From positions 1 to 64,000 of the forward strand of contig JAFEMH010006972.1 of NCBI GenBank assembly GCA_022495995.1: a DNA stretch of 64,000 nucleotides, read 5' to 3'. The notes under the pieces are model-generated. The model worked only from the letters and a program-made list of their open reading frames with translations. It was not told where the DNA came from and ran no database searches. This DNA is from Adenophora triphylla var. japonica. Its lineage: Eukaryota > Streptophyta > Magnoliopsida > Asterales > Campanulaceae. The stretch's first letter is position 1; every line of letters begins with the position of its first letter. This document shows positions 46,417-58,005 of the stretch, in pieces. Made by a program: the position numbers and the translations under genes.

Positions 46417-46453
46417 GTGTGGCTGTGTGTGTGTGTGAGAGAGAGAGAGAGGG
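46417..46453. repeat. (TG)n(AG)n microsatellite
   Basis: An interrupted TG run followed by GAGAGAGAGAGAGAG. Nothing else is seen here. Confidence 0.85.
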
Positions 46454-46814
46454 CTGCTCAAAAATTAATACTGCGTCATGTCCTTCTGGCTGCTCAACTT
46501 ATTTGTTTTTCCATTTTTTTTTGTGTTATTTACTACGTCCCATAATTGTAAATCTCAATTTCAATTTTATTTCATCTCAAAATTAATATTGCGTCTATAA
46601 ATAAAAAATGTGACGTAGTGTATTTAGTTTAGGGCTGCTCAAAATTAATATTGCGTCAATATTAACAATAATGTATTTAGTTCAGGGCTGAGGACAACTC
46701 TATTTAAAAATAAATGATTGCTCAAAGTATCTTAGCTCTATTCTCATGTCAAAACGATGTATGTACCAATATAACATGCCAAAATATTTGAATTTTTTTT
46801 CCTTAATTACAAAA

Positions 46815-47000
46815 GTTCGACAGGTACTGGCTGAATTTTTTCAAGAAGTTCGGCCGGTAGTGGCTGAACTTTTTCAAAAGTTTGGTCGGGTGTGGCTGAA
46901 CTTTTTCAAGAAGTTCGGCCACTACTGGCCGAACTTTTTTTTGTTTTTCAGCCGGGTGTGGCCGAATATTTTTTGTTTTTTTGGTCGGGTGTGACCAATT
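46815..47000. repeat. GTTCGGCC hairpin repeats
   Basis: Stems GTTCGGCC/GGCTGAAC (46848-46869, loop GGTAGT), GTTTGGTC/GGCTGAAC (46880-46901, loop GGGTGT) and GTTCGGCC/GGCCGAAC (46913-46934, loop ACTACT), separated by TTTTTCAAGAA-type spacers. The first two rely on G-T pairs but remain fully paired. Further looser units run to about 47000. Confidence 0.78.
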
Positions 47001-47104
47001 CTGGGCAAAAAATCATCAAACTCTGGCCGAATTTTTGCCACAAAAATCGAATATTAAAGACAACAATTTAACATATTTATATGGTTAGTAAGTGAAAAAG
47101 TATA

Positions 47105-47391
47105 CTCCCTCCGTCCCACGTGAATGCAAATTTATTTCTATTTTGGTCCGTCCCACGTAAATGCAAACTTCCCAAAATGGCAAAAAATATTCACCATTCC
47201 ACCCACTCATTCTCTCTCCTACTTCACTTTTACACTCACAACATTCTCTTTTCTCACTATTCCTCCCACTCATTCTCTCTCCTATTTAATTTTTCATACT
47301 CACAACATTTAACTTTTTCTCTTTCTTACATCACTTTTCCTTAATTCTCACACACAAAAAGTTAGTTTGCAATCACGTGGGACGGAGGGAG
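47105..47391. mobile_element. Stowaway MITE 1
   Basis: 287 bp between TA dinucleotides, with terminal inverted repeat CTCCCTCCGTCCCACGTGA. Non-coding, Tc1/mariner-derived by family knowledge. Lies inside MULE-1. The small open frames in it are artefacts of low complexity. Confidence 0.93.
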
Positions 47392-47548
47392 TATAGGAAT
47401 GAGATTAACATTGAGTTTTAAAAAGGAAATATATAAAAATGGGTGAATGAATTTAAGGGTATTAGAGTAATTTCATTCTATTGGCTATTTTGAAATTTTA
47501 AAGTTACGGGTTTACTCAACAATTTTACGGGTCTATATAACAATTCTC

Positions 47549-47557
47549 TTTTTGCAT
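47549..47557. repeat. MULE-1 target duplication, right
   Basis: TTTTTGCAT directly after the right TIR. It is followed without any gap by the MULE-2 target duplication. Confidence 0.9.
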
Positions 47558-47567
47558 CCTTTTGTTG
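47558..47567. repeat. MULE-2 target duplication, left
   Basis: CCTTTTGTTG, identical to 60948-60957. It directly abuts the MULE-1 duplication, so the two insertions used neighbouring bases at the WAK start codon. Confidence 0.82.
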
Positions 47568-47810
47568 GAGAAAAGTACCTTTTGATCCTTAAACTATTTT
47601 ATTTGGGACCTTTTAGTCCTTAAACTATTTTCTAAGTCTTTTTCATCCTTGAACTATTTTAATTGGGACCTTTTAGTCCTTCCGTTAAAACTTTCGTCCA
47701 TTAACCGTTAATTGGGACATTTTCGTAAAGAGTTCTATAGGCCAGTGACCTTTTAGATACTTAACTCCGTTGTAAAACTATTTCTTTATTTTATTTTTTA
47801 CAAATTTGAA
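47568..47810. repeat. MULE-2 left terminal inverted repeat
   Basis: About 240 bp, running from GAGAAAAGTACC to CAAATTTGAAC. Contains three tandem phrases with CCTTGAACTATTTT or similar. It pairs, reversed, with 60708-60947. Confidence 0.85.
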
Positions 47811-48305
47811 CATTCATTTAGGAACGGAGGAATAAACAAAAATGTAAAAATATTGAACAGTACGTTTATTTTGAAACTATTTTTTCATTTGCAAATTTGA
47901 ACATTCACTTAGGGACGGATGAGTTGCAAAAAAAAAAATAAAAAAAATAGCAAAATTTTGAACAGTATATTCATTTGGAGCTATTTTTTTTTTTCAAATT
48001 TAAACATTTAGGGACGGAGGCGTAAAAATAAAGTAATTTTGAACAATTGTTGTATTTTTAGCTTATTGGGTTCAACAAATTACTTTGTTTTTGGCTACGC
48101 ACCTCCGTTCCTAAATGTTCAAATTTGAAAAAAAATAGTTCCAAAATGAATATACTGTTCAAATTTTTACTTTGTTTTTTTTTCTACTCATCCGTTCCTA
48201 AGTAAATGTTCAAATTCGCAAATGAAAAAATAGTTTCAAAAGAACGTACTGTTTAACATTTTTTTTTTTTACTCCTCCGTCCATAAATGAATGTTCTAAT
48301 TTACA
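47805..48305. repeat. Foldback with arms of about 230 bp
   Basis: Left arm about 47805-48045 and right arm about 48075-48305 are inverted copies, each with GGGACGGA or GTTCCTAA phrases, poly-A/T blocks and GAACAGTA-like boxes. The centre is near 48060. It could be a degenerate MITE; no clear target duplication is seen. Confidence 0.75.
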
Positions 48306-48584
48306 AAAAAAAATAAAAAAATACATCATTAAAAAAAATACACATAACAAGTGCATCATTATTTTATTTTATATTTCGTCACAATGGTTTATCGCACTTA
48401 GGTTTTATTATCAAAACATTATTACTTTACCAAATTAAGTATTAAATTTATTTTGTAATAAATATTTTAAAATTGTTCAATTCCTAAATTTTAGTTACTG
48501 TTTTGGAAATAATTTCTTAATATATGTTAAAGAATTGCAAGGAAAAATATTTATTGAATCAAACCTTCAATTCTAAGTCAAAAG

Positions 48585-49772
<1,188 letters not shown>

Positions 49773-50070
49773 CTCCCTCCGTCCCGGCCGAAGTATCCCA
49801 AGTTTCCTTTTTGGGCTTCCCATTTAAAATGTCTCATTCCTAAAAAGGAAAGTTTTTATTATTTTTATATTCTTCCTACCCCACTCACTCTCTCTCCTAC
49901 TTTACTTTTACACTCACAACATTCTCTCTCTTAACTATTTCTCTCACTCATTCTCTCTCCTATTTAATTTTTCATACTCACAACATTTAACCTTTTTCTC
50001 TTTCTTACATCACTTTCCTTAATTCTCGTGCAATTGTCCTTTTGGAACACTTCGGCCGGGACGAAGGGAG
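49773..50070. mobile_element. Stowaway MITE 2
   Basis: 298 bp between TA dinucleotides, ends CTCCCTCCGTCCCGGCCGAA and its near-complement (one base changed at the right end). The inner sequence is the same family as 53076-53373, in the opposite orientation. Confidence 0.92.
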
Positions 50071-50072
50071 TA

Positions 50073-50930
50073 CTAAGGGAATGATAGAATCGATTTAAAT
50101 TTGTCCGTGGAGGTTTAGCTTTTAATGGCCATAATGCGGAGAATGAAAAATTAGGATAATGAAGTTAGCTTTGTTGGACTTTGGTTGCTTGTCTTCTTTG
50201 CGAGATCATGCTCGGCACGGACTTAAACACAATTTTTTTATCATCACCAAGTATCACTTAGTACACTTGATAGAAATTAGGAAATCACAAATACTCGTAT
50301 CTTTTTTGTTGAGTATTTTATTAATCAAGCCTTAAACCATCAAGAAGGCAGGCTCAAATGGCATACAAACCGAGTTAATATGCATTAGAAATTGGTTATA
50401 ACATCTAACAACCCAATATACATTAAGGTTAGTAAACAACATTAAATGTTAGTAAAGCACTGATATTTCTATCCTAAGAATAATAGCTCGTTAGAAATTG
50501 AAATATCATTTAATTATTAATCATTATTGGAACTATGCAGCACAAATTTAATTTGAAAAAAAAAATTGGATTTGAGAGAAAAAAGAAAGATAAACGTGGA
50601 AGAGTCAGATGCGCGAAAATGTATGCAAAAGAATGATAGATACAAATGAATTATAGTGATTTCTGGTTATAAAAAGAGATTAAGTTCTAGGACTATTACT
50701 TTCAAAAGACTTTCATTAGATGATAATTTTCAAATTTTAAATTTAAACTAATAAAATATACTGATTTGATAAGCTGAAAATAATAAATATAATCTGATAA
50801 TATGATTTGGAAATCTTACTTAAAAAGACTTACAAAGATGATAATTTCAAAATTTAAAATTTAAATTAATAAAATATACTGATATGATAATCTGATATGG
50901 GGATAATGGATAATGATACTTCATCTATCT
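50073..50930. other. AT-rich spacer before the array
   Basis: No gene recognised. Near 50715-50900 two diverged copies of a phrase with AATTTAAACTAATAAAATATACTGA (split here as AATTTAAACTAA and AATATACTGA) lead into the array. Confidence 0.5.
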
Positions 50931-51488
50931 CTAATTGAATGACCATTATTGTCCCAAAATAAATGTTCTTTAAATTTTTTGATTTAATTTTTTTTCATAA
51001 TTCATTATATTTTTACAAATCTAAAATTTTGAAAATGAATTAAAAGAATGTTTATTATTTTTTCTAGATTAAAATTAAATTTTTTAAAATGATTCTTAAA
51101 TTTTGAAAAAAATCATTCATTTTCGGATGGAGAGAATAATACAATTTAAACAAATTAAATTTAATCCAATAAAATAAACTAATCAAATAATCTAAAATCT
51201 AATATGGGGGATAATGATAAGAGAAATCAGTCCATGCTCCAAGACAATATTTCTACTTTCTACCACCATCACATTCTTTCGAATGAAGTAGTTGAACCGC
51301 TGTAGTTTGAATTTATTACGTTTAAAACTATTTTGTTTGGATTTAAAAGCTAAAATTTTAAATCAAAATCTAAAATAAAACTCTTCATTGAATGTGACAC
51401 ATGGCAGCTAATAATTGGTGAACATAGAGCTGACTTGGAATTTCACGTGGCGAACTGTATGTTCTTGAAATATTTCTGCTTTTATATA

Positions 51489-51777
51489 CTCCCTCCGTCC
51501 CACTCCAAGTGTCACTTTTTACCCAAAATGGCGTCCCATTTGAAGCGTCACATTTCCTAAAAAGGAAATGTTTTATTAATATTCTATTATCCCATCCACT
51601 ATTCCCTCCACTAATTCTCTATCCTCTACACTCACAACACTTTTTAAATTCACTATTTCCTCCACTAATTCTCTCTCCGATTTTTAAATTACACTCACAA
51701 CATTTTTTCTTCCCCTTTTTTTCCTTAATTTGTGTGCCACCCCTAAAAGGGTGACACTCTTGGTGGGACGGAGGGAG
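51489..51777. mobile_element. Stowaway MITE 3, in an array unit
   Basis: 289 bp, ends CTCCCTCCGTCCCACTCCAA and CTTGGTGGGACGGAGGGAG-like, between TA dinucleotides. It interrupts the TATATATTATATAG stretch that ends an array unit. Confidence 0.93.
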
Positions 51778-52920
51778 TATTATATAGATTGAATGACCAT
51801 TATTGTCTCAAAATAAATGTTCTTTTAAATTTTTTGATTTAATTTTTTTTCATAATTCACTATAATTTTACAAATTTAAAATTTTGAAAATGAATTAAAA
51901 GAATGTTTATTATTTTTTCTAGATTAAAATTAAATTTTTTAAAATGATTCTTAAATTTTGAAAAAAAAAATCATTCATTTTAGGATGGAGAGCATAATAC
52001 AATTTAAACAAATTAAATTTAAACCAATAAAATAAACTAATCTAATAAACTAAAATCTAATATGGGGGATAATGATAAGAGAAATCAGTGCATGCTCCAA
52101 GACAATGTTTCTACTTTCTACCACCATCACATTCTTTCGGATGAAGCAGTTGAACCGCTGTAGTTTGAATTTATTACGTTTAAAAATATTTTGTTTGGAT
52201 TTAAAAACTAAAATTTGTGTTTAAATCAAAATCTAAAATAAAACTCTTCATTGAAAGTGACACGTGGCGGCTAATAATTGGTGAACATAGAGTTGACTTG
52301 GAATTTCACGTGGCGACCTGTATGGTCTTGAAATGTTTCCGCTTTTATATATTATATAGATTGAATGACCATTATTGTCTCAAAATAAATGTTCTTTAAA
52401 ATTTTTTGATTTAATTTTTTTTCATAATTCATTATATTTTTACAAATCTAAAATTTTGAAAATGAATTAAAAGAATGTTTATTATTTTTTCTAGATTAAA
52501 ATTAAATTTTTTAAAATGATTCTTAAATTTTGAAAAAAATCATTCATTTTAGGATGGAGAGAATAATATAATTTAAACAAATTAAATTTAATCCAATAAA
52601 ATAAACTAATCTAATAATCTAAAATCTAATATGGGGGATAATGATAAGAGAAATCAGTGCATGCTTCAAGACAATGTTTCTACTTTTTACCACCATCACA
52701 TTCTTTCGGATGAAGTAGTTGAACCGCTGTAGTTTGAATTTATTACGTTTAAAAATATTTTGTCTGGATTTAAAAGCTAAAATTTTTGTTTAAATAAAAA
52801 TCTAAAATAAAACTCTTCATTAAATGTGACATATGGCGGCTAATAATTGGTGAACATAGAGCTGACTTGAAATTTCACGTGGTGAGCTGTATGGTCTTGA
52901 AATGTTTATGCTTTTATATA

Positions 52921-53494
52921 CTCCATCCGTCCCACGATAATCTATGAAATTTCCTTTTTGGGCGTCCCACAATAATCTATAACTTTTCTAAAATGAAAAG
53001 GAATCTTTACTATTCCCTCCACTCATTCTCTCTCTTACATTATTTTAATACTCACATCACCATTATAATTTACTACTCCCTTCGTCCCATTCGAAGTGTT
53101 CGAAAAGGACAATTGCACGAGAATTAAGAAAAGTGATGTAAGAAAGAGAAAAAAGTTAAATGTTGTGAGTATGAAAAATTAAATAGGAGAGAGAATGAGT
53201 GGGAGAAATATTTAGGAGAGAGAATGTTGTAAGTGTAAAAGTAAAGTAAGAGAGAGAATGAGTGGGGTAGGAAGAATATAAAATTAATAAAAACTTTCCT
53301 TTTTAGGAATGAGACATTTTAAATGGGATGCCCAAAAAGGAAATTTGGGACACTTCGGATGGGACGGAGGGAGTATTATCTCCACTCATTCTCTCTCCTA
53401 TTTTATTTTCACACTCACAACACTTTCAATATAATACTTCCTCATTAATTCTCGTGCATTGGCAAAAGTCTATATTTCTATGGGACGGAGGGAG
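52921..53494. mobile_element. Stowaway MITE 4, itself split by another
   Basis: Outer ends CTCCATCCGTCCCA and TGGGACGGAGGGAG between TA dinucleotides, 574 bp including a second MITE at 53076-53373. Without it the element is about 274 bp. Inserted at the same site of the array unit as Stowaway 3. Confidence 0.9.
53076..53373. mobile_element. Stowaway MITE 5, nested in MITE 4
   Basis: 298 bp, ends CTCCCTTCGTCCCATTCGAA and TTCGGATGGGACGGAGGGAG, flanked by TA. The same family as 49773-50070, inverted. Confidence 0.92.
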
Positions 53495-56400
53495 TATTAT
53501 ATAGATTGAATGACCATTATTGTCTCAAAATAAATGTTCTTTTAAATTTTTTGATTTAATTTTTTTTCATAATTCATAATATTTTTACAAATCTAAAATT
53601 TTGAAAATGAATTAAAAGAATGTTTATTATTTTTTCTAGATTAAAATAATTTTCTTTAAAATGATTCTTAAATTTTGAAAAAAAATCATTCATTTTAGGA
53701 TGGAGAGAATAATAATATTTAAACAAATTAAATTTAATCCAATAAAACAAACTAATCTAATAATCTAAAATCTAATATGGGGGATAATGATAAGAGAAAT
53801 CAGTACATGCTCCAAGATAATGTTTCTACTTTCTACCACCATCATATCCTTTCGGATGAAGTAGTTGAACCGCTAAAGTTTGAATTTATTACGTTTAAAA
53901 ATATTTTGTTTAGATTTAAAAGATAAAATTTGTGTTTAAATCAAAATCTAAAATAAAACTCTTCCTTGAATGTGACATATGGCGGCTAATAATTGGAGAA
54001 CATAGAGCTGACTTGAAATTCCACGTGGTGAGCTGTATGGTCTTGAAATGTTTCTGCTTTTATATATTATATAGATTGAATGACCATTATTGTCTCAAAA
54101 TAAATGTTCTTTTAAATTTTTTGATTTAATTTTTCTTCAAAATTCATTATATTTTTACAAATCTAAAATTTTGAAAATGAATTAAAAGAATGTTTATTAT
54201 TTTTTTTAGATTAAAATTAAATTTTTTAAAATGATTCTTAAATTTTGAAAAAAATCATTCATTTTAGGATGGAGAGAATAATACAATTTTAACAAATTAA
54301 ATTTAAACTAATAAAATAAACTAATCTAATAATCTAAAATCTAATATGGGGGGTAATGATAAGAGAAATCATTGCATGCTCCAAGACAATGTTTCTACTT
54401 TCTACCACCATCACATTCTTTCGGATGAAATAGTTGAACCGCTGTAGTTTGAATTTATTACGTTTAAAAATATTTTGTTTGGATTTAAAAGCTAAAATAT
54501 GTGTTTAAATCAAAATCTAAAATAAAACTATTCATTGAATGTGACACATGGCGGCTAATAATTGGTGTACATAGAGCTGACTTAGAATTTCACGTGGCGA
54601 CCTGTATGGTCTTGAAATGTTTCTGCTTTTATATATTATATAGATTGAATGACCATTTTTGTCTCAAAATAAATGTTCTTTTAAATTTTTTAATTTAATT
54701 TTTTTTCATAATTCATTATATTTTTACAAATCTAAAATTTTGAGAATGAATTAAAAGAATGTTTATTATTTTTTCTAGACTAAAATTAAATTTTTTAAAA
54801 TGATTCTTAAATTTTGAAAAAAAATCATTTATTTTAGGATGGAGAGAATAATACAATTTAAACAAATTGAATTTAATTCAATAAAATAAACTAATCTAAA
54901 ATCTAATATGGGGAATAATGATAAGAGAAACCAGTGCATGCTCCAAGACAATGCTTCTACTTTCTACCACCATCACATTCTTTCGGATGAAATAGTTGAA
55001 CCGCTGTAGTTTGAATTTATTACGTTTAAAAATATTTTGTTTGGATTTAAAAGCTAAAATTTGTGTTTAAATCAAAATCTAAAATAAAATTCTTCATTGA
55101 ATGTGACACATGGCGGCTAATAACTGGTGAACATAGAGCTGACTTGAAATTCCACGTAGTGAGCTGTATGGTCTTGAAATATTTCTGCTTTTATATATTA
55201 TATAGATTGAATGACCATTATTGTCTCAAAATAAATGTTCTTTTAAATTTTTTGATTTAATTTTTCTTCATAATTCATTATATTTTTACAAATCTAAAAT
55301 TTTGAAAATGAATTAAAAGAATGTTTATTATTTTTTCTAGATTAAAATTAAATTTTTTAAAATAATTCTTAAATTTTGAAAAAAAATCATTCATTTTAGG
55401 ATGGAGAGAATATCTCAATTTAAATAAATTAAATTTAATCCAATAAAATGAACTAATCTAATAATCTAAAATCTAATATGGGGGATAATGATAAGAAAAA
55501 TCAGTGCATACTCCAAGACAATGTTTCTACTTTCTAACATCATCACATTCTTTCGGATGAAGTAGTTGAACCGCTGTAGTTTAAATTTATTACGTTTAAA
55601 AATATTTTGTTTGGATTTAAAAGCTAAAATTTGTGTTGAAATCAAAATCTAAAATAGAACTCTTTATTGAATGTGACACATGACGGCTAATAATTGGTGA
55701 ACATAGAGCTGACTTGGAATTCCACGTGGCGAGCTGTATGGTCTTGAAATGTTTCTGATTTTATATATAATATAGATTGAATGACCATTATTGTCTCAAA
55801 ATAAATGTTCTTTTAAATTTTTTGATTTAATTTTTTTTTTCATAATTCATTATATTTTTACAAATCTAAAATTTTGAAAATGAATTAAAAGAATATTTAT
55901 TATTTTTTCTAGATTAAAATTAATTTTTTTAAAATGGTTTTTAAATTTTGAAAAAAATCATTCATTTTAGAATGAAGAGAATAATACAATTTAAACAAAT
56001 TAAATTTAATCCAATAAAATAAACTAATCTAATAATCTAAAATCTAATATGGGTGATAATGATAAGAGAAATCAGTGCATGCTCCAAGACAATGTTTCTA
56101 CTTTTTACCACCATCACATTCTTTCCGATGAAGTAGTTGAACCGCTGTAGTTTGAATTTATTACGTTTAAAAATATTTTGTTTGGATTTAAAAGCTAAAA
56201 TTTGTGTTTAAATCAAAATCTAAAATAAAACTCTTCATTGAATGTGACACATGGCGGCTAATAATTGGTGAACATAGAGCTGACTTGGAATTCCACGTGA
56301 CGAGCTGTATGGTCTTGAAATGTTTCTGCTTTTATATATTATATATATTGAATGACCATTATTGTCTCAAAATAAATGTTCGTTTAAATTTTTTGATTTA

Positions 56401-57651
56401 ATTTTTTTTTTCAAAATTCATTATATTTTTACAAATCTAATATTTTGAAAATGAATTAAAAGAATGTTTATTATTTTTACTAGATTAAAATTAAATTTTT
56501 TAAAATGATTCTTAAATTTTGAAAAAATCATTCATTTTAATACCTACAAAATTTTAAAATACACACTAAAAATACTACTTCTTTCGTTTCTAAATAAATG
56601 TCCAAATTTTATTTTAAAATACACACTTAAAATACTACTTCTTTCGTTTCTATATAATATATAAAAATATAAAATAAACTAATCTAATAATCTAAAATCT
56701 AATATGGGACATAATGATAAGAGAAATCAGTGCATACTCCAAGTCAATGTTTCTACTTTCTACCACCATCATATTCTTTCGGATGAAGTAGTTTAACCGC
56801 TGTAGTTTGAATTTATTACGTTTAAAAATATTTTGTTTGCATTTAAAAGCTAAAATTTGTGTTTAAATCAAAATTTAAAATAAAACTCTTCATTGAATGT
56901 AACACATGACGGCTAATAATTGGTGAACATAGAGCTGACTTGGAATTCCACGTGGCGGGCTGTATGGTCTTGAAATGTTTCTGCTTTTATATATTATATA
57001 GATTGAATGACCATTATTGTCTCCAAATAAATGTTCTTTTAAATTTTTTGATTTACTTTTTTTTCATTATTCATTATATTTTTACAAATCTAAAATTTTG
57101 AAAGTGAATTAAAAGAATGTTTATTATTTTTTCTAGATTAAAATTAATTTTTTTAAAATGATTCTTAAATTTTGAAAAAAATCATTCATTTTAGTACCTA
57201 CAAAATTTTAAAATACGCACTAAAAATACTACTTCTTTCGTTTCTAAATAAATGTCCAAAATTTATTTTAAAATACACACTAAAAATACAACTTCTTTCG
57301 TTTCTATATAATATTTAAAAATATAAAATAAAATAATCTAATAATCTAAAATCAAATATGGGAGATAATGATAAGAGAAATCATTGCATGCTCCAAGACA
57401 ACGTTTCTACTTTCTACCACCATCACATTCTTTTCGGATGAAGTAGTTGAACCGCTGTAGTTTGAATTTATTACGTTTAAAAATATTTTGTTTGCATTTA
57501 AAAGGTAAAATTTGTGTTTAAATCAAAATCTAAAATAAAACTCTTCATTGAATGTGACACATGACAGCTAATAATTGGTGAACATAGAGCTGTCTTGAAA
57601 TTCCACGTGGCGAGCTGTATAGTCTTGAAATGTTTCTGCTTTTATTTATTA

Positions 57652-58005
57652 CTCCCTCCGTCCCAGACCAAGAGTCCTACTTTCCTTTTTGGTCCGTCCC
57701 AGACCAAGAGTCCCTTTCCTTAAATGGAAAGTTTTCCATATATTTATACCCTTATCATCTCCATATATTTACAAAAAAACCATTACTATTCCTCCCACTC
57801 ATTCTCTCTCCTATTAAATATTATTAACTTTTACATTCTCTCTCTTATTTCCTACCACACATTTAACTTTTACATTCTCTCTCATATTCCCTACCACACA
57901 TTTAACTTTTACATTCTCTCTCCTAAAATTTTCTACCCACTTTTAAAAAATTTCTTAAGAAGCGTGAAATCCCCCCCGAGGACCCTTGGTCTGGGACGGA
58001 GGGAG
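57652..58005. mobile_element. Stowaway MITE 6, in an array unit
   Basis: 354 bp, ends CTCCCTCCGTCCCAGACCAA and TTGGTCTGGGACGGAGGGAG between TA dinucleotides. A different family from the other MITEs, yet again inserted in the terminal TATA stretch of an array unit. Confidence 0.93.

Larger units (their letters stand above)
34986..47548. mobile_element. MULE-1: non-autonomous Mutator-like element with 44-bp TIRs
   Basis: Terminal inverted repeats 34986-35029 and 47505-47548 are identical over 44 bp and start GAGAATTGTTATATAG. A perfect 9-bp target duplication TTTTTGCAT flanks it (34977-34985 and 47549-47557); 9 bp is the Mutator superfamily signature. Without the Tekay element and its duplication, and without the Stowaway inside, it is about 1.46 kb. 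No transposase frame is seen. The inner sequence includes a CT-rich leader-like stretch at 35057-35139 continuing at 45957, and repeated hairpin units at 46219-46990. Confidence 0.9.

Noticed and set aside
47120..47344. Open frames inside Stowaway MITE 1
   Set aside because: MITEs are non-coding; the frames are low-complexity CT-rich translation.
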